A stretch of 64,000 bases of DNA, from positions 1,184,825 to 1,248,824 of the forward strand of contig NZ_FXAP01000001.1 of NCBI RefSeq assembly GCF_900177615.1. The letters run 5' to 3'. The notes beneath the pieces are model-generated. The model was not told the origin of the DNA. It made no database searches and saw only the letters and a program-made list of their open reading frames with translations. The position numbers were made by a program, and so were the translations under genes. This document shows, piece after piece, positions 11,651-21,553 of this stretch. The stretch's first letter is position 1; every line of letters begins with the position of its first letter. The DNA is from Plantibacter flavus (GTDB lineage Bacteria > Actinomycetota > Actinomycetes > Actinomycetales > Microbacteriaceae).

Positions 11651-12013
11651 ATGGCATCAGGCGGAAGCGCTATCAGGGGATCACGCGTCGGCGCCGGTCC
11701 CATGGGCGAGCAGGACCACGGCTACCACGCGGACCGCATCGCCATCTCCTACTGGGACGCCCTCGGCAACGAGACGGTCCGCCACTTCGCGGCGAACGTC
11801 CCCGACGAGGAGATCCCGGAGACGATCGACTGCCCGACGTCCGGTCTGCCGGCCGGTCGCGACAAGGCGAACCCGCCGGAGGTCGCGAAGCTCGAGCCGT
11901 ACAAGACCCACCTCGCCTACGTGAAGGAACGGCGCACGGAGGAAGAGGCCGAGCAGCTGCTCGAAGAGGCGCTCCAGCAGCTCCGTGCACGCCGCGGTAC
12001 GGCAGCGAAGTAG
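11651..12013 (+). CDS. RbpA-family RNA polymerase-binding protein, cysteine-poor paralogue
   Basis: 120 aa, with an N-terminal basic GSAIRGSRVGAGPMGE segment and a C-terminal sigma-contacting-like helix (THLAYVKERRTEEEAEQLLEEAL) of the RbpA family, which binds RNA polymerase and stabilises initiation with the principal sigma factors. The central zinc region has only one cysteine (Cys61 in DCPTSGLPAG), where related proteins have DCPRCG and further Cys/His, so metal binding is probably lost. A second, zinc-competent RbpA is at 62582-62944. An AGAGGAA ribosome site precedes ATG 11651. The position beside secG and the pentose phosphate operon is conserved. Confidence 0.85.
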   Translation: MASGGSAIRGSRVGAGPMGEQDHGYHADRIAISYWDALGNETVRHFAANVPDEEIPETIDCPTSGLPAGRDKANPPEVAKLEPYKTHLAYVKERRTEEEAEQLLEEALQQLRARRGTAAK

Positions 12014-12030
12014 CCGGACAGCACCACATA

Positions 12031-12070
12031 CGCGGAAAGGCCGTTCCCCGGGGGGAACGGCCTTTCCGCG
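12031..12070. terminator. Bidirectional terminator between the RbpA paralogue and pgl
   Basis: Perfect 19-bp inverted repeat (12031-12049 with 12052-12070) with a 2-nt centre, between two convergent genes. Symmetry means it can stop both transcripts. Confidence 0.8.
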
Positions 12071-12101
12071 TACTGGCACCGGCTCGGCGACCGGCCTCCC
12101 G

Positions 12102-12890
12102 CTAGTACTCCGGGAGGATCAGTGAATCCGGGACCTCTGCGGCCGCATCCTGGTCGACGAAGAACACCGTCCGTTTGCGTCCCTTGGCCCCGGCGGCGGG
12201 GACCTCGTTGTAGCTGGCACCAGCAAGGGCGAGGCCGAGTGCCGACGCCTTGTCGGCGCCGGCGAGCACGAGCCAGACCCGCACGGAGGAGTTGATGGCC
12301 GGCCGGGTGAGGCTGAGTCGTTCGGACGGCGGCTTGGGGGAGTTCCGCACCGGGACGACCGAGGTGTCGGTCACCGAGACCTCGGCACGCTCCGGGAAGA
12401 GCGACGCGACGTGACCGTCGGGACCGACACCCAGGAACGTGATGTCGAACCGCGGGTGGTCCTCGCCGGGCCGCGCGAACCGACGGAGTTCGTCGGCGTA
12501 GCGCACCGCAGCGGCGTCGAGGTCGATGCCGTCCTCCGGCGCCGGGTATCCGTGCACGTGTTCGGCGACGAGGCCACGCTCCGGCAGCACCAGCAGGATC
12601 TCCAGCAAGGCCTCGCGTGCCTGCAGCTCGTTCCGATCGGCGTCGTCGCGAGCGACCCAGCGCTCGTCTCCCCACCAGAGGTGCACCCGGGACCAGTCCA
12701 CCCGGTCGCGGTCCTTCGACGCGGCCACGGCGGCGAGCGTCCCCGTGCCGACCGTACCGCCGGTCAGGACGACGTGGACCGTCTCCTGCGACTCGAGCAG
12801 TTCACGGGTTCGGGACAGGAACCGCTTGGCGACCGAGGTCGTCAGCTGGTCGCGGTCCTGGTAGACGAGGACGCGTCGCTCGGTCGGCAT
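12102..12890 (-). CDS. pgl: 6-phosphogluconolactonase
   Basis: Hydrolyses 6-phosphogluconolactone, the second step of the oxidative pentose phosphate pathway. 262 aa of the Pgl/DevB family: VVLTGGTVGTGTLAAVA near the N-terminus, WWGDERWV, DITFLGVGPDGHVASLFP and a C-terminal LVLAGADKASAL. Start ATG 12890 shares one base with the opcA stop. It is the last gene of the tkt-tal-pgi-zwf-opcA-pgl operon. Confidence 0.95.
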   Translation of the reverse strand: MPTERRVLVYQDRDQLTTSVAKRFLSRTRELLESQETVHVVLTGGTVGTGTLAAVAASKDRDRVDWSRVHLWWGDERWVARDDADRNELQAREALLEILLVLPERGLVAEHVHGYPAPEDGIDLDAAAVRYADELRRFARPGEDHPRFDITFLGVGPDGHVASLFPERAEVSVTDTSVVPVRNSPKPPSERLSLTRPAINSSVRVWLVLAGADKASALGLALAGASYNEVPAAGAKGRKRTVFFVDQDAAAEVPDSLILPEY

Positions 12891-13852
12891 CAGCTGGTCC
12901 GAGCGCGGAGCGTGACCGGCTCGCCGAGGCCGGGGAGGCCCACGGTGATGACCTGTCCGTACAGGACGTCCGGGTCGAGCGTGCGGAGCTCCTCGGCGAG
13001 GCAGTCGCGCAGACTGCGACGGGGGAGCGAGAGGTCGTGCGTCGGCTGTCCGGGCTGGATCAGCGTCGCGATGTCGGGAACGGGTCGCTCGAGGACGACG
13101 TTGCCGGACGCCCGCGTGAGGCGGACACCGTGGATGCCGCTCGACCCGTGCGCCATGCTGAGCTCGTGGGTCACGTCGACCTGCAACTGCAGCTGGAGCC
13201 AGGCGGCGAGCAGCTCGGTCGATGGGGAGTCCGATGCTCCGGACACCTCGATCGCCGTGACGGGCTCGTACGGCGGCTGGTCGAGCACCGCCGCGAGCTG
13301 TGCACGCCAGAGCGTGAGCCTGGTCCACGCGAAGTCCGTGTCTCCGGGGGCGTAGTTCTCAGCGCGACCGCGGAGGGCGGCGTGGGTGTCCGCTGCCGCA
13401 GACGCGTCGGTGATGCGACGCTGGGCGATGCGGCCGATCGGTGACGTCGAGACGCGTTCCGGAGCCTCTCCTGGCCACCAGGCGACCACGGGCGCGTCGG
13501 GCAGGAGCAGACCGGTCACGAGGCTCTCCTCGTTCTCGGCGACCGCACCGTAGGCGCGGAGGATGACCACCTCGCTCGCTCCGGCGTCACCGCCGACTCG
13601 GATCTGGGCATCGAGTCGGTCTCCGATGGAGGAGTGCTGGTCGTCATGCTCGGTGGAGAGGACGATGACCCGCATGGGGTGCTCGCGGGAGGCCTCGTTG
13701 GCGGCCTCGATGGCCTCCTCCTCGGCTCCGAGCCGCGTCGAGATCACCAGGGTGAGCACGCGCCCCAGGGCGACGGCTCCGCCGTCCTCGCGGATGGTCA
13801 CGAGCGCCTTCGAGAGCTTGCTCGTGGTCGTGTCTGGCAGGTCTACGATCAT
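12890..13852 (-). CDS. opcA: OpcA, glucose-6-phosphate dehydrogenase assembly protein
   Basis: Partner of glucose-6-phosphate dehydrogenase, first known from cyanobacteria as an allosteric activator and found beside zwf in most actinobacteria. 320 aa, beginning MIVDLPDTTTSKLSKAL, with conserved ENEESLVTGLLLPDAPVVAWWPGEAP and DFAWTRLTLWRAQLAA. The ATG overlaps the zwf stop (ATGA), so translation is coupled and equimolar production with Zwf is expected. No enzymatic motif is seen. Confidence 0.93.
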   Translation of the reverse strand: MIVDLPDTTTSKLSKALVTIREDGGAVALGRVLTLVISTRLGAEEEAIEAANEASREHPMRVIVLSTEHDDQHSSIGDRLDAQIRVGGDAGASEVVILRAYGAVAENEESLVTGLLLPDAPVVAWWPGEAPERVSTSPIGRIAQRRITDASAAADTHAALRGRAENYAPGDTDFAWTRLTLWRAQLAAVLDQPPYEPVTAIEVSGASDSPSTELLAAWLQLQLQVDVTHELSMAHGSSGIHGVRLTRASGNVVLERPVPDIATLIQPGQPTHDLSLPRRSLRDCLAEELRTLDPDVLYGQVITVGLPGLGEPVTLRARTS

Positions 13853-15393
13853 GGTCGTCTCCAGGTGCGTCCGTCGCGGTTCATGAGGTCGTCGGCCGAG
13901 GACGGGCCCCAGGTGCCGGGAGCGTACTGCTCGAGCGGCGTGTCCTGAGCGGCCCAGTACTCCTCGATCGGGTCGAGGATCTTCCAGGAGAGCTCGACCT
14001 CCTCGTGACGGGGGAAGAGGGGCGGGTCGCCCAGCAGGACGTCGAGGATGAGACGTTCGTACGCCTCCGGGCTCGCCTCGGTGAAGGCGTGGCCGTAGCC
14101 GAAGTCCATCGTGACGTCGCGGACCTGGGTGCCGGCACCCGGGACCTTCGAACCGAAGCGGATGGTGACACCCTCGTCGGGCTGGACGCGGATGACCAAG
14201 GCGTTCTGGCCGAGCGCCGAGGTCTGGCTCTCCGCGAACAGGTACTGCGGAGCACGCTTGAAGACGACCGCGATCTCGGTGACGCGGCGTCCGAGGCGCT
14301 TCCCGGCACGCAGGTAGAACGGCACGCCGGCCCACCGGCGGGTGTTGATGTCGAGCCGCATCGCCGCGTAGGTCTCGGTCGTCGACTCCGGGTTCATCCC
14401 GTCCTCGTCGAGGAAGCCCAGCACGTGCTCGCCGCCCTGCCAACCGCCGGCGTACTGTCCACGGGCCGTCGCGGCCCCGAGGTCGTCGGGGAGGCGGACG
14501 GCCGCGAGGACCTTCTCCTTCTCCGCGCGCAGGTCTGCGGCGTTGAAGGAGATCGGCTCCTCCATCGCCGTGAGGGCGAGGAGCTGCAGCAGGTGGTTCT
14601 GGATGACGTCGCGCGCCGCTCCGATGCCGTCGTAGTACCCGGCCCGACCACCGACGCCGATGTCCTCGGCCATGGTGATCTGCACGTGGTCGACGTAATT
14701 GGCGTTCCAGATGGGCTCATACAGCTGGTTCGCGAACCGGAGCGCCAGGATGTTCTGGACGGTCTCCTTGCCGAGGTAGTGGTCGATCCGGAAGATCGAG
14801 TCCGATGGGAAGACCGACTGCACGATGTCGTTCAGCTCGCGAGCCGTCTTGAGGTCGCTGCCGAACGGCTTCTCGATGACCACCCGGCGCCACTGACCGT
14901 CAGCGGGTTCCGCGAGTCCCGAGCGACGGAGCTGCTCGGTGACCTGCGGGAAGGCCTTCGGCGGGATCGAGAGGTAGAACGCGTGGTTGCCCATCGTCCC
15001 GCGATCCGCATCGAGCTCTTCGATGGTCTCCTTCAGCTTCTCGAACGCCGCGTCGTCGCCGAATTCACCGGGGACGAACCGGATGCCCTGGGCGAGCTGG
15101 TTCCAGACGTCCTCGCGGAACTCGGTCCGGGCGTACTGCTTGACGGATTCGTGGACGACCTCCATGAAGTCCTGGTCCTCCCAGTCCCGTCGGGCGAACC
15201 CGACGAGTGAGAAGCCAGGGGGCAGGAGGCCCCGGTTCGCCAGGTCGTACACGGCCGGCATCAGCTTCTTGCGGGACAGGTCGCCTGTCACGCCGAAGAT
15301 GATGAGGCCGCTCGGACCGGCGATCCGATTGAGGCGTCGGTCGGTGTCCACCCGCAGCGGGTTGGACTCCGGGGTGATTTCCACCGGGGACAT
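13849..15393 (-). CDS. zwf: Glucose-6-phosphate 1-dehydrogenase
   Basis: First step of the oxidative pentose phosphate pathway, making NADPH. The 514 aa are full length, with the coenzyme motif IIFGVTGDLSRKKLMPAVYD and the substrate/catalytic motif FRIDHYLGKETVQN. ATG 15393 gives MSPVEITPESNPLR; the frame is open further upstream but lacks homologous-looking sequence. opcA overlaps its stop by 4 nt and pgi lies 23 bp upstream. Confidence 0.97.
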   Translation of the reverse strand: MSPVEITPESNPLRVDTDRRLNRIAGPSGLIIFGVTGDLSRKKLMPAVYDLANRGLLPPGFSLVGFARRDWEDQDFMEVVHESVKQYARTEFREDVWNQLAQGIRFVPGEFGDDAAFEKLKETIEELDADRGTMGNHAFYLSIPPKAFPQVTEQLRRSGLAEPADGQWRRVVIEKPFGSDLKTARELNDIVQSVFPSDSIFRIDHYLGKETVQNILALRFANQLYEPIWNANYVDHVQITMAEDIGVGGRAGYYDGIGAARDVIQNHLLQLLALTAMEEPISFNAADLRAEKEKVLAAVRLPDDLGAATARGQYAGGWQGGEHVLGFLDEDGMNPESTTETYAAMRLDINTRRWAGVPFYLRAGKRLGRRVTEIAVVFKRAPQYLFAESQTSALGQNALVIRVQPDEGVTIRFGSKVPGAGTQVRDVTMDFGYGHAFTEASPEAYERLILDVLLGDPPLFPRHEEVELSWKILDPIEEYWAAQDTPLEQYAPGTWGPSSADDLMNRDGRTWRRP

Positions 15394-15416
15394 GAAGCTC
15401 CTTGTGCAGTGACGCG

Positions 15417-17030
15417 CTAGTCGTTGACGGCGTCGAAGAGGGTGACGATGTTCTGGTCCGGCGACGTGAGGGTCAGCGTGAGGACCGGACGACCGTGCTC
15501 GGCGAGGACGCGGGCGTCGCCGCCCGCCTGGGCCTCGATGAGCTGGCCGAAGGTGAACGGGCGCTCGGGGATCTCCAGGTCGACGGGGGCCGTCTCGGTG
15601 ATCTGCAGGAACACGCCGTTCGCGGGGCCGCCCTTGTGGTACTGACCCGTCGAGTGCAGGAAGCGCGGACCCCACCCGAAGGTCGTGGGTCGTGCCGCCT
15701 TCGCCGCGACGAGGTCGCGGATGCTCTCGAGCTGCGGGGAGGCGAGACGGTCGACGTAGCCCTGGATCGCGACGTAGCCGTCGGAGGGGAGCTGCGCGAG
15801 CAGTGCCTCGACGGCGCCGGACAGGGTGGTCACGCCGTCGAGCAGACCGGCCGAACCGCGGACCTCGACACCGTCGGCGACGAAGGCGGGTGCCTCAGGC
15901 TCCGGACGGTTGTCGAGCAGGCCACGGGTGGCGACCTTCGCGGACTCGACGTCCGGCTGGTCGAACGGGTCGATGCCGATGAGGCGCCCGGCGACGACGG
16001 TCGCGTACTCCCACACCAGCATCATCGCGCCGAGGCTGCCGCTGACGAGGATCTCGCCCTCGTGGCGGTCATGGCGCAGCAGGTGGAACTCGTGGGCGTC
16101 GTCGACGATGCGGACGATCTGGAGGTCGGCCGGCTTCGACTCGAGCTCGGGAGCGAGCGGGTTGAGTACGACGGGCAGCAGGCCACGACCGGACTTGCCG
16201 GTCGATTCGGCGATGAGCTGTTCGGCCCAGTCCGGGAATCCGACGATGTGCGTCCCGTCGGTGATGAGACCGACCTTGTCGCGCAGCGGAACGGTGCCGC
16301 CGATCGCCGCACCCAGGATGAGTCCCGGGTTCGACGCGTCGTCGATCGCGAGTTCTCCGAGCACCGCGTCGGCCTCGTCGAGCAGCGCGCCGATGTCGAC
16401 ACCGGCCAGACCGGACGGCACGAGACCGAAAGCGGTGAGCGCACTGTAGCGACCGCCGACGTTGGGGTCGGCGTTGAAGACCCGGTAGCCGGCCTCGTTC
16501 GCCGCCGCCTCGAGCGGGGAGCCCGGGTCGGTGACGATGACGATGCGGCCGGCGGGGTCGATCCCTGCAGCCGTGAACGCGGCCTCGTAGGCGCGACGCT
16601 GGCTGTCGGTCTCGACCGTGGAGCCGGACTTCGAGGAGACGACGAGCACCGAGGTCTCGAGGCGGTCCGCCAGAGCCGCGAGGACCTGACCGGGAGCGGT
16701 CGAGTCGAGGACGGTGAGGTCGCCCCCCAGCGTGTTCGTGATGACCTCGGGTGCGAGCGAGGAACCGCCCATGCCCGCGAGCACGATGTGGTCGATGCCC
16801 TCGTCGTTGAACTGCTCACGGAGCGCGAGGATCGGCTCGACCAGCGGGCGGGAGATGGAGACCGCCTGGACCCAGCCGAGGCGCTTGGACGCCTCGGCCT
16901 CGGCCGCAGGACCCCACAGCGTGGGGTCCTGGTCCGTGATGCGCGACGCGACGAGGTCGCTGACGAGCGTCGGGACCACCGATGCGACAGCGGCTTCCGC
17001 CGCGCCGCTCACGCGGATCTTGAAGCTCAC
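15417..17030 (-). CDS. pgi: Glucose-6-phosphate isomerase
   Basis: Interconverts glucose 6-phosphate and fructose 6-phosphate. 537 aa with two SIS-type sugar-isomerase subdomains; [19 protein letters not shown] marks the phosphate-binding site and [11 protein letters not shown] the first subdomain. It belongs to the divergent type found in actinobacterial tal-pgi pairs, which are fused in some bacteria; here the genes are separate but overlap by 4 nt. It supplies hexose phosphate to the pathway operon in which it sits. Confidence 0.94.
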   Translation of the reverse strand: MSFKIRVSGAAEAAVASVVPTLVSDLVASRITDQDPTLWGPAAEAEASKRLGWVQAVSISRPLVEPILALREQFNDEGIDHIVLAGMGGSSLAPEVITNTLGGDLTVLDSTAPGQVLAALADRLETSVLVVSSKSGSTVETDSQRRAYEAAFTAAGIDPAGRIVIVTDPGSPLEAAANEAGYRVFNADPNVGGRYSALTAFGLVPSGLAGVDIGALLDEADAVLGELAIDDASNPGLILGAAIGGTVPLRDKVGLITDGTHIVGFPDWAEQLIAESTGKSGRGLLPVVLNPLAPELESKPADLQIVRIVDDAHEFHLLRHDRHEGEILVSGSLGAMMLVWEYATVVAGRLIGIDPFDQPDVESAKVATRGLLDNRPEPEAPAFVADGVEVRGSAGLLDGVTTLSGAVEALLAQLPSDGYVAIQGYVDRLASPQLESIRDLVAAKAARPTTFGWGPRFLHSTGQYHKGGPANGVFLQITETAPVDLEIPERPFTFGQLIEAQAGGDARVLAEHGRPVLTLTLTSPDQNIVTLFDAVND

Positions 17031-18136
17031 TTGGAGGCCTCCAGAGCCGTCTTCACGGTCTCGAGCAGCTCGTCCCAGGACACGATGAACTTCTCGACGC
17101 CCTCACGCTCGAGCAGCGCCGTCACCTCGTCGTACGACACGCCGAGTGCGGCGATGGCGTCGAGGACCTCGTTCGCAGCCGCGTAGGAGCCGGTGACGGT
17201 GTCGCCGGTGATGACGCCGTGGTCGAAGGTCGCCTCGAGGGTCTTCTCCGGCATGGTGTTGACCACGCCGTCGGCGACGAGCTCGGTCACGTAGAGCGTG
17301 TCGGGGAGCTCGGCGGACTTGACGCCCGTCGAGGCCCAGAGCGGACGCTGCTTGTTGGCGCCGGCCTCGAGGAGCGCGGTGGCACGCTCGCTCGCGAACT
17401 CCTGCTCGAAGACCTGATAGGCGAGCTGGGCGTTCGCGACGCCGGCCTTGCTCTTCAGCGCGGTCGCCTCGGGGCTGCCGATCGCGTCGAGACGCTTGTC
17501 GATCTCGGTGTCGACCCGCGACACGAAGAACGAGGCGACCGAGTGGATCGTCGAGAGGTCGTGGCCCGCGGCCTTGGCCTGCTCGAGACCGGTGAGGAAC
17601 GCGTTGATGACCTCGCGGTACCGGGTGAGGCTGAAGATCAACGTGACGTTGACGCTGATGCCGGCGCCGATGACCGCGGTGATGGCCTCGAGGCCCTCGA
17701 CCGTCGCGGGGATCTTGATCATCGCGTTGGGCTGGTTGACCTTGGCCCAGAGCTGCTTGGCCTGGTCGATCGTCGAGGCTGCGTCGTGCGCGAAGCCCGG
17801 CTCGACCTCGATCGACACGCGGCCGTCGTACCCGTTCGAGGAGTCGTAGACCCCACGGAAGATCTTCGATGCCGCGGCCACGTCGTCGGTGGTGATCTCG
17901 AAGACCGCCTCGGTGACGTCCTTGCCGGCGGCGGCGAGCTGGGCGACCTGCTCGGCGTAGACGTCGCCGTTACTGAGGGCGGACGCGAAGATCGTCGGGT
18001 TCGTCGTGACACCCACGACGTTGCGGTCGGCGATGAGCTGCTCCAGCCCACCGGACTGGATGCGTCCGCGGGAGAGGTCGTCGAGCCAGATGCTGACGCC
18101 GGCGGCGGACAGCTGGGCGGTTGGGGTTTCAGTCAT
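17027..18136 (-). CDS. tal: Transaldolase
   Basis: Transfers a dihydroxyacetone unit between sugar phosphates in the non-oxidative pentose phosphate pathway. The 369 aa carry the N-terminal [15 protein letters not shown] and the Schiff-base lysine Lys141 in [16 protein letters not shown] 18136 lies 24 bp downstream of tkt, with GGAGAC upstream; the stop overlaps pgi by 4 nt. Confidence 0.96.
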   Translation of the reverse strand: MTETPTAQLSAAGVSIWLDDLSRGRIQSGGLEQLIADRNVVGVTTNPTIFASALSNGDVYAEQVAQLAAAGKDVTEAVFEITTDDVAAASKIFRGVYDSSNGYDGRVSIEVEPGFAHDAASTIDQAKQLWAKVNQPNAMIKIPATVEGLEAITAVIGAGISVNVTLIFSLTRYREVINAFLTGLEQAKAAGHDLSTIHSVASFFVSRVDTEIDKRLDAIGSPEATALKSKAGVANAQLAYQVFEQEFASERATALLEAGANKQRPLWASTGVKSAELPDTLYVTELVADGVVNTMPEKTLEATFDHGVITGDTVTGSYAAANEVLDAIAALGVSYDEVTALLEREGVEKFIVSWDELLETVKTALEASK

Positions 18137-18160
18137 GTTCTTCTGTCTCCTTCGCCCGGG

Positions 18161-20251
18161 CTACTTGCCGAGCGTCTCGTGTGCTGCGGAGACGACTGCC
18201 TCCGTGGTGATGCCGAACTCACGGAACAGCGTCTTGTAGTCGGCGGACGCACCGAAGTGCTCGATCGACACGGTCCGGCCGGCGTCGCCGACGATGCTCT
18301 TCCAGGTCAGGCCGAGACCCGCCTCGACGGACACGCGTGCGGTGACGGCCTTCGGGAGGACGGACTCGCGGTACTCGGCGGACTGCTCCTCGAACCACTC
18401 GAGTGCGGGCACCGAGACGACGCGGGCGTTGACGCCCTCGCCGCGCAGGACCTCGCGGGCCTCGACGGCGAGCTGGAGCTCGGAGCCCGTCGCGATGAGG
18501 ATGACGTCCGGCGTGCCGCCGGGCGCCTCGGCGAGGATGTACGCACCCTTGGCGACGTTCGACGCTGCAGCGAAGGTCTCGCCGGTGGCGTCGCCCGTGC
18601 CGCGCTCGAACACCGGGATGTTCTGCCGGGTCAGCGCGATGCCGGTCGGGCCGCCGCGACGCTTGAGGATCTCGAGCCAGGCGTAGGCCACCTCGTTCGC
18701 GTCACCCGGTCGCACGACGGCGAGGTTCGGGATGGCACGGAGCGAGGCGAGCTGCTCGATCGGCTGGTGCGTGGGGCCGTCCTCACCGAGGGCGACGGAG
18801 TCGTGGGTCCACACGAAGATGGACGGCACGTTCATGAGCGCGGCGAGACGGACGGCCGGACGCATGTAGTCGCTGAAGATGAGGAAGGTGCCACCGAACG
18901 CGCGGGTCGGGCCGTGCAGGACGATGCCGTTGAGGATCGCGGCCATGGCGTGCTCGCGGATGCCGAAGTGCAGGACGCGACCGTAGGGGTTCCCGGTCCA
19001 CTCGTGGGTGGAGTGCTCGCTCGGGATGAACGACGCACCGCCCTCGATCGTCGTGTTGTTCGACTCGGCGAGGTCGGCCGAACCGCCCCACAGCTCCGGG
19101 ATGACCGGGCCGAGGGCGTTGAGCACCTTGCCGGATGCGGCGCGGGTCGAGACGTCCTTGCCTGCCTCGAAGACGGGCAGCGCCGACTCGACACCCTCGG
19201 GGAGTTCGCCGGCCTCGAGACGCTCGAGCAGCGCAGCGCGCTCCGGGTTGGCCGCGGCCCAGGCGTCGAACGTCTGCTGCCACTCGGCGCGTGCCTCGGC
19301 ACCGCGGTCGATCGCCTTGCGGGTGTGCTCGATGACCTCGTCTGCGACGAAGAAGTTCTGCTCGGGGTCGAAGCCGAGCACCTCCTTGACGGCCGCGAGC
19401 TCCTCGGCGCCCAGCGCCGAACCGTGGATCTTGCCGGAGTTCTGCTTCTTGGGAGCCGGCCAACCGATGATGGTCTTCAGAATGATGAGCGACGGCTTGT
19501 CGGTCTCGGCCTTCGCGGCCTCGATCGCGTCGTTGAGCGCGTGGACGTCCTCGACGTACTCGCCCGTCTTCTTCCAGTCGACGACCTGGACGTGCCAGTG
19601 GTAGGCCTCGTAGCGGGCCTTGACGTCCTCGGTGAAGGCGATGTTGGTGTCGTCCTCGATCGAGATCTGGTTGGAGTCGTAGATCGCGATGAGGTTGCCG
19701 AGCTGCTGGTGACCGGCGAGCGAGGAGGCCTCGCTCGTGACGCCTTCCTGCAGGTCGCCGTCGCCGGCGATGACGTAGACGAAGTGGTCGAACGGGCTCG
19801 TGCCGGCCTCGGCCTCGGGGTCGAACAGGCCACGCTCGAAGCGGGACGCGTACGCGAAGCCCACGGCGGAGGCGAGCCCCTGGCCGAGGGGACCGGTGGT
19901 GATCTCGACGCCGTCGGTGTGGCCGTACTCCGGGTGACCCGGCGTGAGCGAGCCCCAGGTGCGGAGCGCCTCGAGGTCGGAGAGTTCCAGACCGTAGCCG
20001 CCCAGGTAGAGCTGGACGTACTGGGTCAGCGAGCTGTGCCCGACCGACAGGACGAAGCGGTCGCGTCCGAGCCAGTCCTGATCCTTCGGATCACGTCGCA
20101 TGACCTTCTGGAACAGCAGGTAGGCGGCGGGGGCGAGGCTCATCGCCGTTCCCGGGTGGCCGTTGCCGACCTTCTCCACCGCGTCGGCGGCGAGGATGCG
20201 CGCCGTGTCGACTGCTTTGCTGTCAATGCTTTCCCACTGCAGATCTGCCAC
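18161..20251 (-). CDS. tkt: Transketolase
   Basis: Thiamine diphosphate enzyme transferring two-carbon units; first gene of the pentose phosphate operon. The 696 aa have the TPP domain (GNGHPGTAMSLAPAAYLLFQ, GDGDLQEGVTSE), the pyrimidine domain with VWTHDSVALGEDGPTHQP and the C-terminal regulatory domain. GTG 20251 (VADLQWESIDSKAVD) is preferred because AAGGG lies 11-15 nt upstream and the sequence further upstream does not resemble transketolase. Confidence 0.96.
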   Translation of the reverse strand: MADLQWESIDSKAVDTARILAADAVEKVGNGHPGTAMSLAPAAYLLFQKVMRRDPKDQDWLGRDRFVLSVGHSSLTQYVQLYLGGYGLELSDLEALRTWGSLTPGHPEYGHTDGVEITTGPLGQGLASAVGFAYASRFERGLFDPEAEAGTSPFDHFVYVIAGDGDLQEGVTSEASSLAGHQQLGNLIAIYDSNQISIEDDTNIAFTEDVKARYEAYHWHVQVVDWKKTGEYVEDVHALNDAIEAAKAETDKPSLIILKTIIGWPAPKKQNSGKIHGSALGAEELAAVKEVLGFDPEQNFFVADEVIEHTRKAIDRGAEARAEWQQTFDAWAAANPERAALLERLEAGELPEGVESALPVFEAGKDVSTRAASGKVLNALGPVIPELWGGSADLAESNNTTIEGGASFIPSEHSTHEWTGNPYGRVLHFGIREHAMAAILNGIVLHGPTRAFGGTFLIFSDYMRPAVRLAALMNVPSIFVWTHDSVALGEDGPTHQPIEQLASLRAIPNLAVVRPGDANEVAYAWLEILKRRGGPTGIALTRQNIPVFERGTGDATGETFAAASNVAKGAYILAEAPGGTPDVILIATGSELQLAVEAREVLRGEGVNARVVSVPALEWFEEQSAEYRESVLPKAVTARVSVEAGLGLTWKSIVGDAGRTVSIEHFGASADYKTLFREFGITTEAVVSAAHETLGK

Positions 20252-20414
20252 TGAATACTGACCCTTCTCATCGGAACAGGAGGCCGACGAGCGGTCGAGC
20301 CTTCTTCTGTGCGTTCGCGGCCCACGTCGTCTTCGGCGTCCGAGCACACGACACCGCTCTTCGAACTGGGTGAAGGGGGGCGCACGCGTGCACAGTGGCT
20401 GGCGAGCACTTCCC

Positions 20415-20420
20415 AGCATA
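20415..20420 (-). promoter_or_regulatory. Candidate -10 box of the tkt operon
   Basis: Minus-strand TATGCT about 164 nt upstream of the tkt start; a long leader would result. The assignment is tentative. Confidence 0.25.
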
Positions 20421-20564
20421 GCGAACCCCTGCAGCCGAGGGTCGATGTTCGACGAGCGCGAACACGCGACGTCACGGATCGTCGCAGAGCTCGCAGGACG
20501 GGCGTCACCCGGTGACGGACCGTGCGCCTGCACGCCATGAGTAGGGAGCCGCCCGCGCGTGTCG

Positions 20565-20570
20565 TAGAAT
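20565..20570 (+). promoter_or_regulatory. Candidate -10 box of ctaB
   Basis: TAGAAT 58 nt before the ctaB ATG; no clear -35. Confidence 0.4.
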
Positions 20571-20628
20571 CGTCTGCGGACCGCGCACCGGGCGAGCAGT
20601 GCGTGGTGAACCGAACGTTAGAGGAGCA

Positions 20629-21549
20629 ATGGACGTCGCTGTAGCAGAACGTGTGTCGAGCCCCAAGCTCGGTTTCCGACGCAAGGCGAAGGCGTACATC
20701 GCCCTCACCAAGCCGCGGGTCATGGAACTGCTGCTCGTGACGACGATCCCCGTCATGATCCTCGCGAAGGGCGGTCTGCCCGACTGGTGGCTCGTCATCG
20801 CGACCGTGATCGGTGGGTCGTTGAGCGCCGGCTCCGCGGCGGCGTTCAACTGCTACATCGACCGCGACATCGACGCGGTCATGGACCGCACGAAGAAGCG
20901 CCCTCTCGTGACCGGCGAGCTCACGCCGCGCGAGGCACTCGTGTTCGCGTGGACGCTCGGCGTCGTCTCGACGGTCTGGCTCCTCGCCACCACCAACTGG
21001 CTCGCTGCAGCCCTGTCCGTCGGCGCGATCCTCTTCTACGTCTTCGTGTACACGCTGTGGTTGAAGCGACGCACCCAGCAGAACATCATCTGGGGTGGGA
21101 TCGCGGGCTGCTTCCCCGTCGTCATCGGCTGGGCCGCCGTCACCGGTTCGCTCACGTGGGCACCGATCATCCTCTTCGCGGTCGTGTTCCTCTGGACGCC
21201 GCCGCACTACTGGCCGCTGTCCATGAAGTACCGCAGTGACTACCAGGCCGTCGGCGTGCCGATGCTCGCCGTCGTCCGCGGTCGCGCGCAGGTCGGCCTC
21301 CAGGTCATCCTGTACGCGTGGGCGACCGTCGTCTGCTCGCTCCTGCTCATCCCGGTGGCCGACATGGGGCTGCTGTACAGCGCCGTCGCCCTCCTGTCCG
21401 GCGGCTGGTTCGTCTACGAGACCCACCGCCTCTACAACCTCGCGATCCGCCACGAGCACGTCTCGCCGATGCGCGTCTTCCACGGGTCGATCACCTACCT
21501 GACCCTCCTGTTCCTCGCCGTCGGCATCGACCCGCTGCTCCCGTTCTGA
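20629..21549 (+). CDS. ctaB: Protoheme IX farnesyltransferase (heme O synthase)
   Basis: Membrane UbiA-family prenyltransferase that adds farnesyl to heme B to make heme O, for the heme-copper oxidase. 306 aa, about nine hydrophobic segments, with the prenyl diphosphate/Mg motif [20 protein letters not shown] and a second motif [16 protein letters not shown] 20629 follows GAGGAG (20621-20626). ctaA, the next enzyme, is 2.6 kb away on the other strand; SURF1 is at 32609. Confidence 0.96.
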   Translation: MDVAVAERVSSPKLGFRRKAKAYIALTKPRVMELLLVTTIPVMILAKGGLPDWWLVIATVIGGSLSAGSAAAFNCYIDRDIDAVMDRTKKRPLVTGELTPREALVFAWTLGVVSTVWLLATTNWLAAALSVGAILFYVFVYTLWLKRRTQQNIIWGGIAGCFPVVIGWAAVTGSLTWAPIILFAVVFLWTPPHYWPLSMKYRSDYQAVGVPMLAVVRGRAQVGLQVILYAWATVVCSLLLIPVADMGLLYSAVALLSGGWFVYETHRLYNLAIRHEHVSPMRVFHGSITYLTLLFLAVGIDPLLPF

Positions 21550-21553
21550 CCCG

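Larger units (their letters stand above)
20252..20628. other. Divergent intergenic region between tkt and ctaB
   Basis: 377 bp with no convincing gene. It must hold both promoters: TATGCT on the minus strand (20415-20420) for tkt, and TAGAAT on the plus strand (20565-20570) for ctaB, the latter followed by GAGGAG and the ctaB ATG. No operator-like palindrome stood out. Confidence 0.5.

Noticed and set aside
17219-20254. 1011-codon plus-strand open frame opposite tal and tkt
   Set aside because: Antisense shadow of two certain genes; no motif and no plausible start site.
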